Origin: Xanthomarina gelatinilytica
GTDB taxonomy: Bacteria > Bacteroidota > Bacteroidia > Flavobacteriales > Flavobacteriaceae
Direction of reading: 5' to 3'
Length of the DNA: 64,000 bases
Assembly: GCF_000348685.1 (NCBI RefSeq)
Contig: NZ_ANLA01000009.1
Location: 1-64,000 of the forward strand
A program made the translations under genes and the position numbers. How positions within the stretch are numbered: position 1 is the stretch's first letter; every line of letters starts with the position of its first letter. Positions 16,754 to 26,800 of the stretch are shown one piece after another. Below the pieces are notes generated by a model that saw only the letters and a program-made list of their open reading frames with translations, searched no databases and was not told the DNA's origin.

Positions 16754-17377
16754 TTAAGCGCTTACCAAACCTTGCATAATGGCTTTTTTTACCATTCCGG
16801 CAATGTTTTTCACTTCGAGTTTCAGCATAATGTTTCCACGATGCGTTTCTATTGTTTTTTCGGACAGGCAGAGCTGCTCCGCTATTTCTTTGGTGGTATT
16901 CTCCTGTACAATCAACTGTAAAACCTCTTTTTCCCTTTCTGTTAAGGCTACCTTATTTTTTGAGGTATTCATTTCAAAAAACGCTTGCTTGGTTTTAGGG
17001 CTAAAATATTTTTCGTTGTTTGTTACAGCTTTCAAGGCTTTTTCTATATCGTCCCTGCCGTCAATTTTTAACAGATAACCTTCAAATCCCGCATTTACAG
17101 AAGACTTAATGGTTTCGGAATCAGAATGGCTGGTCAGGGCTATAATTTTCATCTTGGGCATTAGTTGCCTGATTTCCTGAATGATTTCCCTGCCGTCATG
17201 TTTGCCAAAGTGAATGTCTAACAGTAAAACGTCAAAACTTTCTTTTTCCAAAACATCTTTGAGTTCCATATAATTTAATACGCTTTGCGTTTTTTCCACA
17301 AATTCAAAAGTAGATAGAAGCACCTCTAAACCTTCCAATACAAGAAAATGGTCGTCTGCAAGTAAAATTTTCATCAT
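16754..17377 (-). CDS. NarL/FixJ-family response regulator
   Basis: This 207-residue protein has a receiver domain with the acidic pair Asp8-Asp9 and phospho-acceptor Asp54 (VLLLDIHFGKHDG), the switch Thr in ALTSHSD and a Lys in YLLKIDG. It ends in a LuxR-type helix-turn-helix (LTEREKEVLQLIVQENTTKE, then LSEKTIETHRGNI). It is read first in a two-gene operon with the HisKA_3 kinase. Target genes cannot be read from the sequence; the WKNG-repeat and beta-helix lipoproteins upstream on the same strand are candidates by position only. Confidence 0.92.
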   Translation of the reverse strand: MMKILLADDHFLVLEGLEVLLSTFEFVEKTQSVLNYMELKDVLEKESFDVLLLDIHFGKHDGREIIQEIRQLMPKMKIIALTSHSDSETIKSSVNAGFEGYLLKIDGRDDIEKALKAVTNNEKYFSPKTKQAFFEMNTSKNKVALTEREKEVLQLIVQENTTKEIAEQLCLSEKTIETHRGNIMLKLEVKNIAGMVKKAIMQGLVSA

Positions 17378-17605
17378 GATTAGCTAGTGTTAAAACCGTA
17401 GAATGCTAAAGATACTATTTTATAGCAGAACCCACGTTTTTTTGCTAGTTTTTATCCCCCTTCGCCAGCTGGCAGAGGAGTTAGGGGAGAATCTTTAATT
17501 TTCAATTGTCTGAACAGGGATTCAAATCCCCATCCACAGACTTTGACCACGCCTCAGACCTGTTTTAGGAGACCTCTACGCTTACTTTTTTTAATCCCCT
17601 TCAAA

Positions 17606-18155
17606 CTAATGATCTAAATATATAGAATTTGCCCTGAATGCTTCCTCGAGAGGGACTAATGCGCCGTTTTTCCAGTATTTGGCAATCGAACCGCTTCCAG
17701 TAGATTGATATCCAACAGCGTACACTTCTCCGTTTAATACGTATATAGAAATTATGCCCCATCTGTGGTTCCATCCGTTAGATCTACCGCTACGCCGTTT
17801 TTCCAGTACAAAGCAATCGCTTTACCATCTTCATTATCTCGCTATCGCTATAGCCCTCTTTTTTGGCTATCACCTTATAGGTGCCTGCTTCTTCAAAGGT
17901 GTGGCTTGTTCCGCTTATCTTGGTTTTGCCGATATAGATATCGGCATCCATCACTTTGCCTTCGGCTTTGACGTCAAAAGTCACGGTGTCGTCTTTATCG
18001 ATTTCCCTAGCCGATGCGGTAAGCAGGAATTCTGGTTTTTCTGTTGGGTCGGGTTCATTTCTCGGTTCTTTCTCTTTGCAGCACGCAAAAAACAGGAGTG
18101 CGCTGCACAATAACATTCCTGCGTATTTGATGTATGTAGAAATTTGTGTTTCCAT
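17606..18155 (-). pseudogene. Frameshifted WKNG-repeat lipoprotein gene, paralogue 1
   Basis: The frame starts at 18155 with a lipoprotein signal (LLCSALLFFACCKEKEP) and an Ig-like segment (EIDKDDTVTFDVKAEGKV). It then shifts near 17840, where the correct continuation GKAIALYWKNGVAVDLTDGT is one base out. Further shifts lead into GEVYAVGYQSTGSGSIAKYW and a stop at about 17606. The WKNG repeats match those of the intact lipoprotein at 18816-19898, so this is a decayed family member with an added Ig-like domain. It has at least two frameshifts. Confidence 0.65.
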
Positions 18156-18168
18156 GGTTACTGCTTAT

Positions 18169-18360
18169 TTATTGTTCCCTAACCTTAAAACCTACCTCAT
18201 TTAGCACAAAGTCACCAGCCTTGGTGAGCAACTTTTGGTATTGGTAATCAAAATTTTGCAGGCATTGGCTGACAACCTCAGACTCCGAAGCGGTCTTGTT
18301 TATACCGGAACACGCCAACAGGATTCCAGCACCGATTAAAAGATATAGTATCTTTTTCAT
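18169..18360 (-). CDS. Small lipoprotein, 63 residues
   Basis: MKKILYLLIGAGILLACSGI is a lipoprotein signal with Cys17. The mature part is about 46 residues with no recognisable domain. It lies between two decayed WKNG-repeat genes on the same strand, with 13 bp to the next start. It could be a real small gene or the first part of a broken one. The spacing to its neighbours supports expression in a common transcript. Confidence 0.5.
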   Translation of the reverse strand: MKKILYLLIGAGILLACSGINKTASESEVVSQCLQNFDYQYQKLLTKAGDFVLNEVGFKVREQ

Positions 18361-18397
18361 GATAGGGTTGTTTTTTTATAGTGCATGTTTTTTATTA

Positions 18398-18797
18398 TTA
18401 TTTATCCCCCCCCAGTGAGCGGGTCACCAAGATGGATAGCGCAATTGATTCATACGCTTCTTCAAGAACAACGGGTATGCCGTTTTCAAATAGGGGGCAA
18501 CGTAATTAGTGCCGTTATATTCCTCTCCCGCTACATACACATCGCCATTATTTATGACTTTAGATCTTGCATAGGCATCTTGGCTTGCATTGTTCAGGGG
18601 CATAGCAGTTCCGTTTTCCTATATTTGGCAATGAAGCATGAATCATTATTATATTCATAACCGGCTATATATACATCATAAACGGGTTCGATTAGGGGCG
18701 CACCACCATCATTATCTTTTGAGTAACTAAAGGTTAAAATGCTTAGAATCAGTTGCCCCGCGTATCTTCTGTATCGTATAAACTGTGTTTTCATCAT
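18398..18797 (-). pseudogene. Frameshifted WKNG-repeat lipoprotein gene, paralogue 2
   Basis: The frame starts at 18797 (MMKTQFIRYRRYAGQLILSI), gives one repeat (VYDVYIAGYEYNNDSCFIAK), then shifts. The second phase reads ASQDAYARSKVINNGDVYVA followed by GEEYNGTNYVAPYLK, and a third reads ENGIPVVLEEAYESIALSIL before a stop at 18398. Two frameshifts and a WKNG-to-YRKN change show decay. The lipobox Cys is also replaced (SYSK). Confidence 0.6.
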
Positions 18798-18815
18798 TAG
18801 ATTTTTTAAGTTTTA

Positions 18816-19898
18816 TTATTCTGCCTGTACCACTGCTACCGAAGTGGCTTCGGCAAAGTTAGAGCCACTGGGCAAATCTTGAGCTTCACCGTTTTTCCAA
18901 AGTCTGGCGACCATCTCTGTTCCTGAGTTATTTATTTTAACTCCGGCTACATACTCGTCAGTACCAGAGACCGCTACCGAACTGGCACGGGATCCGGAGA
19001 GCGTTTGGGCAAAACTGTTTTTCCAAAGTGTGGCAACTCGTGTTCCGGCACTATTCATTTCATACCCCGCTACATACACATCGGTACCGGAGACCACTAC
19101 CGAAACAGTAGGGGGATAGCCAGAGTCTTCACCACTGGAGAGGGTTTGGGCCATTCCGTTTTTCCAAAGTGTGAGGACAGGGTTTCCGGAGCTATTCGTT
19201 TCATATCCTGCTACATACACATCGGTTCCGGATACCGCTACCGAATAGACATAGACATTGTTAGTACCATCGGATAGGTCTTGGCCGACACCGTTTTTCC
19301 AAAGCTTGGCAACCGTTCCGGAGCTATTCGATTCAACTCCCACTACATACACATCTGCACCGGAAACCACTACCGAATAGGCATCAGCAGAGTTAGTACC
19401 ATCGGATAGGTCTTGGGCGACACCGTTTTTCCAAAGTTTGGCAATATAGCGTGTTCGGGAATTATTCATTTGAAATCCTGCTACATACACATCGGTGCCG
19501 GAGACCACTACCGAACGGGCATAGCTAGGAGTTGATCCATCGGTCAGGTTTTGGACAGCACCGTTTTTCCAAAGTTTGGCAACAGCTGTTCCAGCACTAT
19601 TTTCTTCGTATCCAGCTACATACACATCGGTGCCGGAGGCTGCTACAGAAAAGGCTCTGGAATCAGTTGATCCATCGGTCAGGCTTTGGGCAGTGCCATT
19701 TTTCCAGAGTACGGCAGTACCTATTCCGGAACTGCTATTGTACTCATTCCCTGCTACATAAACATCGGAGGTGGGCTCTGATGGGGGGATGTCATCATCC
19801 GGTGTAGGCGTATCATCACTCTTAGAGCAGGAAAAAATCACCAATATACTGCATAGCAGTATAGCGTAGAATCTGTTTTGTTTTAAATAATTTATCAT
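18816..19898 (-). CDS. WKNG-repeat lipoprotein, predicted seven-bladed propeller
   Basis: This 360-residue protein has lipobox LVIFSCSKSDD with Cys24 and a Pro/Asp-rich linker. Seven repeats of 40-50 residues follow the pattern SGTDVYVAGYE-NSSGT-VAKLWKNG-AQ-LSDGT-SA-A-SVAV. Seven such units suit a closed beta propeller at the cell surface. Each repeat ends one blade with a Trp-Lys-Asn-Gly turn. The repeats are also similar in DNA (TACATACACATCGGT occurs several times), so they can recombine. Function is unknown. Two broken relatives lie directly downstream on the same strand. Confidence 0.75.
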   Translation of the reverse strand: MINYLKQNRFYAILLCSILVIFSCSKSDDTPTPDDDIPPSEPTSDVYVAGNEYNSSSGIGTAVLWKNGTAQSLTDGSTDSRAFSVAASGTDVYVAGYEENSAGTAVAKLWKNGAVQNLTDGSTPSYARSVVVSGTDVYVAGFQMNNSRTRYIAKLWKNGVAQDLSDGTNSADAYSVVVSGADVYVVGVESNSSGTVAKLWKNGVGQDLSDGTNNVYVYSVAVSGTDVYVAGYETNSSGNPVLTLWKNGMAQTLSSGEDSGYPPTVSVVVSGTDVYVAGYEMNSAGTRVATLWKNSFAQTLSGSRASSVAVSGTDEYVAGVKINNSGTEMVARLWKNGEAQDLPSGSNFAEATSVAVVQAE

Positions 19899-20049
19899 CT
19901 TATTTTTTTTTAAGTGTTACATTTTTTTGTTGGAATTATAAATTACCATTTTCTAAAATCAGTAAAAAACGGGAGGTTACTATACAAGCACCGCTCCCGC
20001 CTGTTGATTGTTATTTATAAGAGGCTGTGCTTTTGCGGTATTAAGTTTG

Positions 20050-21276
20050 TTATATTTCACCTCCACTCCAGTCTGAAAACATTTTTGGCGTATTGACGAG
20101 ATTCAAGTTGTTATAACTAAAATTGATATCGTTCGGGCGTTCAATACTTACCGCATACTCGAAGCAATCAATAAAATTTACATCGTGCATATTCAAAAAG
20201 ATATCCCAACTTCCTAATAGAATAGCACCATTGGGATATCCGTTTGTTGCCCCTGCGTTTGCAATATCCAAAAACCCGATTTCGTTCAGCGGATTGGTGG
20301 TATAGTCTATTTGAATGCCTGTCCAATATCCAGGAACGTCTTCTTTCCCTTTAATCGTAATGGGATCTTCCGCTGTTCCCACCATAATTATTTCGTGATT
20401 ATAATGAAAGGCGTTTTGGAATCTGATTTGGCTGCCCGCTTCCATCAGAATCGTAACACCCGGTTCAAATGTAAACCTACGTTTGGCTCCATTATCGGGC
20501 TTGAAGCCTGTGGAAAGAAAAGGAACATCGGTTTTATGAAAGGTTACATCTTGATAAACATCGTGGCTCGTTAATTTTATATAATTGTTTACGTTGCCTG
20601 TGTAGGTACTGGTTCCGTCGATAGAGTTGATGTGGTTTACAGAGGTTTCAATCGGTGTGTCATTACCAGTAAAGGTACTGTTGGAAAGTGTTAACGATTT
20701 TGAATTATTATACCAGTGAAATCCAATGAGGTGTCCGTGCTGAACCGTACAATGGTTCATCTCCAATACCGCACCATAGGTACCTATAAGAGAACCTTGC
20801 AGCGCCCAGCCGTTGCGACCGGTTTGTCCGGCATATTCCACGGTTACATAGTCCATTCGGTTCGCAGGGTTGTCGCTGGAAATCTGAATACCTCTCCACG
20901 AGCCTTTGTCCTTTTGCGTTCCGGTCAGGATAATCGGTTTGTCGGCAGTACCGTTCATCTGTATTTTACCGTCTGCATATTTTCCTAAGCGTAGTCCGGC
21001 ATCGCTTTCAAACGCTATTACCACTCCGGCATCTATTATAAAATCTCCGCTGGTCATGGGGTCGCAGTTGACAATATAATCTACCGGGGCATTGGGATCA
21101 TCAGTCAAATGAACGTTAGGATTTTCGCCAAAATAGCTACAGTCCAAAACAATTGGTGGATTAATTACTGTTGGATCATCTGGTTCAAGTCCGTCGTCAT
21201 CACTGCTACAAGAAAACAGCATTAATGAAGCAACTGCAAAGGTCGCTAATCTGTGTGTTTGTTTAAAAATTTTCAT
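20050..21276 (-). CDS. Lipoprotein with predicted right-handed beta-helix
   Basis: This 408-residue protein has lipobox SLMLFSCSSDDDG (Cys23). The rest shows repeated short strands with Gly/Asn turns typical of pectate-lyase-like parallel helices (IQMNGTADKPIILTGTQKDK, SWRGIQI, YVTVEYAGQTGRNG, and again ITIKGKEDVPGYWTGIQIDY, FLDIANAGATNG). No catalytic residues of a known lyase are evident. It is probably a surface protein in glycan binding or adhesion. It has a 150-bp gap from the WKNG lipoprotein and the same orientation, and could share regulation. Confidence 0.7.
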   Translation of the reverse strand: MKIFKQTHRLATFAVASLMLFSCSSDDDGLEPDDPTVINPPIVLDCSYFGENPNVHLTDDPNAPVDYIVNCDPMTSGDFIIDAGVVIAFESDAGLRLGKYADGKIQMNGTADKPIILTGTQKDKGSWRGIQISSDNPANRMDYVTVEYAGQTGRNGWALQGSLIGTYGAVLEMNHCTVQHGHLIGFHWYNNSKSLTLSNSTFTGNDTPIETSVNHINSIDGTSTYTGNVNNYIKLTSHDVYQDVTFHKTDVPFLSTGFKPDNGAKRRFTFEPGVTILMEAGSQIRFQNAFHYNHEIIMVGTAEDPITIKGKEDVPGYWTGIQIDYTTNPLNEIGFLDIANAGATNGYPNGAILLGSWDIFLNMHDVNFIDCFEYAVSIERPNDINFSYNNLNLVNTPKMFSDWSGGEI

Positions 21277-21355
21277 ATTTGATTATTTTATATTACATTT
21301 TTTGTTTTTAGGGTTACGTTTACTTGTTAACCCACTTCTGGTTTTCTAACTATTA

Positions 21356-21858
21356 TTATAAATTAAACTTTACTCTTGCTCCTGCTACCAGTTGCCCTCC
21401 GTCTATAATAACATATTTAAGCTCGACAAAAGTGGTGGTATTTCCGCCGTGGTTAAAGTTTATCCTACTACCGAGGTTGAGTCCAAAGCGTCCGTCTGAA
21501 CTGGAATAGCTGCCGAGAAACGCCTCATCAAAAGAAACTTTCACGCTACTGTAATTCAATCCGTTCAAAGCATACACGCTCATATTGTTTTAATTGACTA
21601 AATAGTAATTGATATTGGCGTTCACCTCAAACTAATTTACTTTAACACAATATTCTTCTTTGGGTAAATAGTAGATCAATGAAGGTGAGATGGTCAGGTT
21701 TTCCATAATTGGAAATTCTGCCTTCGTACCAATACCGATATTTTCTATTTCAGTTCCGTAGGCGAGAAATAAACCTATAGGGTTTCTTCCTGTGCTTGGG
21801 TAGAAAATGCAACCCCAAGGCTTAATAGAGTTCCACAAAATGTTAATTTTAAATTCAT
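21356..21858 (-). pseudogene. Broken outer-membrane beta-barrel protein gene
   Basis: The start at 21858 encodes a good signal peptide (MNLKLTFCGTLLSLGVAFST, then QAQEE) and hits a stop after the frame is lost near 21780. The next phase reads IGIGTKAEFPIMENLTISPS, then YYLPKEEYCVKVN, a TAG, FEVNANINYYLVN, a TAA, and finally the C-terminal part ending in VAGARVKFNL. The alternating strand pattern and terminal aromatic/hydrophobic residue are those of a small OmpA/porin-like barrel. One frameshift and two in-frame stops make it inactive. Confidence 0.65.
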
Positions 21859-22098
21859 ATTTCTTATGTTATTTAAAGTTTATGGGAGCAAAGTTAGGCT
21901 GCTGCCCAAAAGCTTTTATCGGGGCAATCACGGAAATTCAATCTAAGGGTTTTCCCTGAGAAAGTGTTTTTAAATTTCAGAATATCTATTTGTAATCTGG
22001 TTATAATTGGCGGAATTGGCTGTAAAACGAAGTCAATCGCATATAAAAAAGATCGTTCCATTGTCAATCCGAATGATCTTTATTAGAGAGAAAAAAGA
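21859..22098. other. Intergenic stretch without recognised features
   Basis: No gene, repeat or clear hairpin was seen in this 240-bp stretch. It separates the broken barrel gene from the transposase scrap. Confidence 0.5.
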
Positions 22099-22220
22099 AT
22101 TATCATGGTGCGGCTGTTTTGGGCAATCCAAGCAAAATAGTTGTTAGGTCTTTAAAACGTAGTTTAAGACAGTTAACCAAAGAGATGAAAACCTTAGAGG
22201 ATACGTTGTTGGTTTTAGTA
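22099..22220 (+). pseudogene. Internal scrap of an IS110-type transposase
   Basis: The plus-strand frame reads YHGAAVLGNPSKIVVRSLKR and then SLRQLTKEMKTLEDTLLVLV, which resembles the coiled linker before the C-terminal domain of IS110-family transposases. Both ends are cut. It runs directly into the 245-bp duplicated fragment at 22221. It is not the same as the intact transposase at 2387-3442. Confidence 0.4.
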
Positions 22221-22465
22221 AAGCAATCAATCAAGGCCTTTTACGCTATTGTGAATTAGACACCTTGGCCATGGTTATGATTTATGAATATTTTAAAGAC
22301 ATTACAAAACAATGAACATATTATACTTACACGGATTAAATGGTAGTTTAAAACCAAAAAAACGCAACATACTTGAAGCTTATGGAACTGTTTTTGCGCC
22401 TTCTATTGACTATCAGAATAATCCTAATGCTATTCTATGGCTTTACGATTCTTATAAAAACAAAG
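22221..22465 (+). repeat. 245-bp direct repeat, copy 2 (orphan fragment)
   Basis: This copy is identical by eye to 12556-12800. It carries the last 95 bp of the DUF2779 gene and the first 154 bp of the hydrolase gene. The open frame starting at 22312 is therefore only the first 51 codons of the hydrolase fused to antisense of another gene, and should not be annotated as a protein. Confidence 0.9.
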
Positions 22466-22466
22466 A

Positions 22467-22568
22467 AAACTCACCTTTCGGAAAGTCTTCAGGTTTGTTT
22501 TTCAAAAGCCAAAGGGATTCTGGGCAATTGAGATATTGAATAAAGTCTGTTTTGGTTAGTTGGATCAT
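22467..22568 (-). pseudogene. Truncated 5' end of a second DUF2779 gene
   Basis: From ATG at 22568 the minus strand reads MIQLTKTDFIQYLNCPESLW and then LLKNKPEDFPKGEFS. This matches the LTK-F-x-CP-L start of DUF2779/Cas4-like nucleases (compare YLTKSRFKLALDCPTKLFY at 10680). The gene is cut after 34 codons, exactly where the 245-bp fragment begins. It starts 7 bp after the Shedu-like gene stop, so it was the last gene of the defence operon. Confidence 0.75.
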
Positions 22569-22574
22569 ATACTT

Positions 22575-23813
22575 TTATCGAAGTTTTATTTGTTTAATGG
22601 TTAACTTCAATCTATTTAACAGGTCATCATAGGATAGAATGTCGATTACGTTTTTGTATTTACGCTTTACCACTTCAAAGTCATGTTTTTGTTCGTTGGT
22701 TAAATTATTTTCTCTTCCCATGATTATAAACCCTTTAGGATTAGTTATGTGAATTTTAAACCCTTTTGGAAGCTCATCTTTATACTTATTAATAAGGAAA
22801 TTCTCACCTCGTTTTCCCCATCTATTGAGATAGTAAATATATTTTTCAATCTGCATAACGGTTCCTGAAAGTTCACGTAGTGGAATGTAGTTGTCGCGAT
22901 ACTTTCCTTTAGTCATAATAGCATGGTCAAAAGGTTGCTTAATTTCAACTACGTCTACATGTCCGTTAGCATCCACAAAAAGATAGTCCAGTGATTTAGT
23001 TGTCAAATCATCAGCATTCACAGGTACTTCCCTGAAAACTGCAATATATTTAGGATAGAGTAAAAGAAGAATATCAACGATTTCTAATTGCCAAGTGGTC
23101 TCATTATAATTCTCTTCATCTTCGAGCATTGATAATAACTTGTCATAGATAGTTTGATACTTATTAACCTCGTAATCTTCAAATATTTTTTTAAGATTGA
23201 TGCCTTTATTTGATGGTTTTTTGTTACGATATTTTACATATATTTTTTCTGAATCTTTTACCTTTTCAAAATAGTTTTTTAATACAGATGATATTCGAGC
23301 TTGTGCATATAGTTTTTTCTCGTAGGAGGTAGGAAAGTTTTCAATTAATCCATAGAACTCTTCAAGAGGAATGCTGTTATTGATTTTACCACCAATTATA
23401 ATATCACCATCAACAAGCTCTGCGATTTGTTTGAATATAGAAATATTTGTTTCAGCAATGAATAGACTTATATCTGGTTCAATGTCTTTGTGAAGAAGGA
23501 TTCTACGGTCTCTTACCAGTACATTAGGATATATTTCAAAATACTCATCTTTTATTTTCCCTTCTTGAATTGTTTTTAGTTCCGCAATATTAAAAACAAC
23601 ATCAGGAATCTCTAGAATAAACTCTTGAGTGCTTAAGTTATATCTTGATTTTTTAGCCAAGTATTCAGGAATAAGATTAAAAATCCTATGTGCAATACCA
23701 ACATAATTATACTTTTTGAGTTCATTAATAACCCAATCATCATTGCTGAATCCTGAATCACTATAAGCATATATGAGTTGAAGGTATTTAGATTTTTTTC
23801 TTATTTCTAACAT
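22575..23813 (-). CDS. sduA: Shedu-like defence protein (SduA, DUF4263 nuclease)
   Basis: This 412-residue protein has a C-terminal DUF4263 domain (about 230-400) with a PD-(D/E)XK-type core: Asp in LDYLFVDANGHVDVVEIKQP, with Glu and Lys in EIKQP, then a long helix with VMQIEKYIYYLNRWG and KGFIIMGR. The N-terminal half is variable, as in other Shedu proteins, which form nuclease assemblies that protect against phage. It lies 11 bp after hsdR on the same strand, within the type I restriction operon, so it is probably co-expressed with it. Confidence 0.8.
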   Translation of the reverse strand: MLEIRKKSKYLQLIYAYSDSGFSNDDWVINELKKYNYVGIAHRIFNLIPEYLAKKSRYNLSTQEFILEIPDVVFNIAELKTIQEGKIKDEYFEIYPNVLVRDRRILLHKDIEPDISLFIAETNISIFKQIAELVDGDIIIGGKINNSIPLEEFYGLIENFPTSYEKKLYAQARISSVLKNYFEKVKDSEKIYVKYRNKKPSNKGINLKKIFEDYEVNKYQTIYDKLLSMLEDEENYNETTWQLEIVDILLLLYPKYIAVFREVPVNADDLTTKSLDYLFVDANGHVDVVEIKQPFDHAIMTKGKYRDNYIPLRELSGTVMQIEKYIYYLNRWGKRGENFLINKYKDELPKGFKIHITNPKGFIIMGRENNLTNEQKHDFEVVKRKYKNVIDILSYDDLLNRLKLTIKQIKLR

Positions 23814-23824
23814 CAGCGTTTAAA

Positions 23825-26800
23825 TCATTTATTATACTTCTTAAAATTTTCAGCCTGTTCAAAGATTTCTTTATAGACCTCATCACGATCAACTGGTGGG
23901 TAATCATTTTCGGCTAATAAAATGATTAAATCTACTTTAAGTTCAGCTTTTAGGTCTGCACGTTTACTCCAGTCGGCATATTTTGCCTTATCATCAACCA
24001 CAGTTTTTACTGCTTTTGCAAGGTGAACCAATTTATCTTCAGGATATTCAAAATCGTATTTATGAGCTAATGTTTTTAAAATGTCATAAAAAGCTTTTTC
24101 CTCAAAATCAATTCCTAGGTCTTTAAATGAATCTTTTTCTTTTTTTAGCTCATAGAAGAGGTCTATAATTTCATCTGTAAATTCTTCTAAAACCTCACTT
24201 CTAAGAACATCGCTCTCCTTTCTTTCATTATATTTCTCAACTAAAACTTGCATTTTCTTAGAGAAGTCAATTCCTTTTACCTTATTAACTTTTTTAAGCT
24301 CTCCAATAGCTTTTGCTAGCAGTTGCTGTAGCAATTTAATTTTAGTATTTGGCAGTTTTATTTTTTCAATTTTAGCCAAATAATCGTCATCAAAAATGTC
24401 TACTTCTTTTTGACTGTCTTCACCTAGTTTAAAAATTTCCTCAACACCATCGCTTTGCAACGCATCTTTAATCATTTCACGTACTCTTGCATTCATTTGA
24501 GCGGTATCAGGTGCATTTCCTTTAGTGAGTTTAAAGACTATAGAACGAACCGCTAAATAGAAATGGATATAATCTCGTTCTTCTTCTGTAAAAGCTTCAG
24601 TGCTTCCTGCACAAATATCATAAGCCGCTTTCAAGCGTTTTACCAAATCCATAAATCGTCGTTCTAATTCTTGGGTTATTTGAACGAACTCTGCTGCTTT
24701 GTTTAATGTTTGAAGCTGTTCTAGGGTAGTACCTTTGAAATAAGGTTCTGAATTAAACTTATAGAAAATTTTATGCAATAAATCTAAATGGTCTTTTACT
24801 ACGGTAATTGATTTTTCAATCTCTTCGATATTCTGGCCATCTATCTTTCCAAATTCGGCTAGTGCTAAATTCATCTGTTTTTTAATACCGATGTAATCGA
24901 CAACAAGTCCTTTATTCTTTCCAGCATATTTCCTGTTAACACGAGAAATGGTTTGAATGAGATTATGACGTTGTATCGGTTTATCTATATATATCGTATC
25001 TAAAAATGGTACATCAAAACCTGTAAGCCACATATCAACAACAATGGCGATTTTAAAGTTAGATTTTGCATTTTTAAACTGTCTATCTAATTCTTTTCGA
25101 TACTCTTTTGTGCCTAACATATAGTAAAGTTCTTTAGGGTCGTCTTTACCTCTGGTCATTATCATTTTAATACGTTCCATCGGTTTGATTTCCTTTTTCT
25201 CTTTATCTGTAAGTTCACTTCCCTCTTCGTGGGTTTTTATTTCAGCCCATTCTGGTCGTAATGCAATTACTTCTTGGTATAGGTTGTAAGCAATTTGTCG
25301 GCTACTTGCTACGAACATCGCTTTTCCTTTTACCGTTGCGCCTTCATTAACCCTGTTTTCATAATGATTTACAAAATCTTGGGCTACTGCTTTTATACGG
25401 TCAGGATCGCCAATGATGACATTCATTTTTGCAGTCGTCTTTTTACTTTCTTCTATTTGATATTCGTTAGCGCCATCTTCTGCACATTGGTCATAATAAG
25501 ATTCTATTTCTTTTAGTTTCTCGTTTTGCAGTAAGACTTTTGCGGCTCTACCTTCATAAACAATGCGAACCGTAATCTCATCTTTAACCGATTCTGTCAT
25601 GGTGTAAGCATCTACAATTTCACCAAATACATCTAAAGTTGCATCAATTGGTGTTCCTGTAAATCCTACATAGGTAGCGTTAGGTAAAGAGTCGTGTAAG
25701 TATTTAGCAAAACCATAAGACTTGGTAACACCTTCTTTGGTCACAGTTATTTTCTGGTCTAGGTTGGTTTGGCTTCGGTGGGCTTCATCTGAAATACAAA
25801 TCACATTGGTTCTGTCAGTAAGCAGTTCAGTGTCTTCTGTAAACTTATGAATAGTCGTTAAAAACACACCTCCACTTTGTCTGCCTTGTAATAATTTACG
25901 CAAATGGTCTCTACTTTCAACACTTATGATATTATTATCACCTATATAACCTTTAGCATTGGTAAATTGCCCTGATAGTTGGTCATCTAAATCGGTTCTA
26001 TCTGTAATTAGAACGATTGTAGGACTACTAAAATGTACGCTCTTCATTAACAAGCGTGTTAAAAACAACATAGTAAAACTTTTACCACAACCTGTTGCAC
26101 CAAAGTAAGTACCACCTTTACCATCACCAAGTGGTTTTTGGTGTTCTTTTATATTTTGATATAGCTTGGTAGCCGCATAATATTGAGGGTAGCGACATAC
26201 TATTTTTTCATCCTTTTTAGAGCTGTCAGGCACATATATGAAATTGCGAATAATATTACGCAAATCCTCATGGTTAAACATACCGTGAACAAGTGTGTAC
26301 ATGGCATCAATACCATCTACATCTTTATTGAGTCCAGATACTCTTCGCCATGCATAAAAGAACTCATAAGGCGCAAAAAATGACCCTGCTTTGGTATTAA
26401 CTCCATCGCTTATGATACAAAAGGCATTGTATTTAAATAGTTCTGGAATATCTCGTTTGTAACGAGTGGTTAATTGTACATAAGCATCATGAATTGTTGT
26501 TTCTTCTCTAATGGCACTTTTAAACTCAAAAACTACCAATGGTAAGCCATTGATGTATAAAATGCCATCAGGGATTCGCTTTTCGTAACCAATTATTTCT
26601 AACTGGTTGACAAACTTGTAAGTATTATTATTGGTTACTGAATAATCTATAAGATAAACCCAAATATCTTTTTGACTTCTATCTTCACGTTTGAAAGAAA
26701 ACCCGTCAGCCACCAATTTCATGATAGACTTGTTGCTTTCGTATAGATCTGAAGCAGAATAGGCTTTTAACCGTTTTATGATTTGGTCTGCTTCGCTTGG

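Noticed and set aside
17455-17540. Possible interspersed repeat (CCCCCTTCGCCAGCTGGCAG region)
   Set aside because: It contains a small inverted stretch around CAGCTG, but no second copy was seen in the window, so it is not listed as a repeat.
18816-19898. CRISPR-like repeats
   Set aside because: The regular DNA repeats encode protein repeats in one long frame, have no unique spacers and no cas genes nearby.
22312-22539. A second YqiA-like gene
   Set aside because: Only the first 51 codons match, as part of the 245-bp duplicated fragment; the rest is antisense to the truncated DUF2779 gene.
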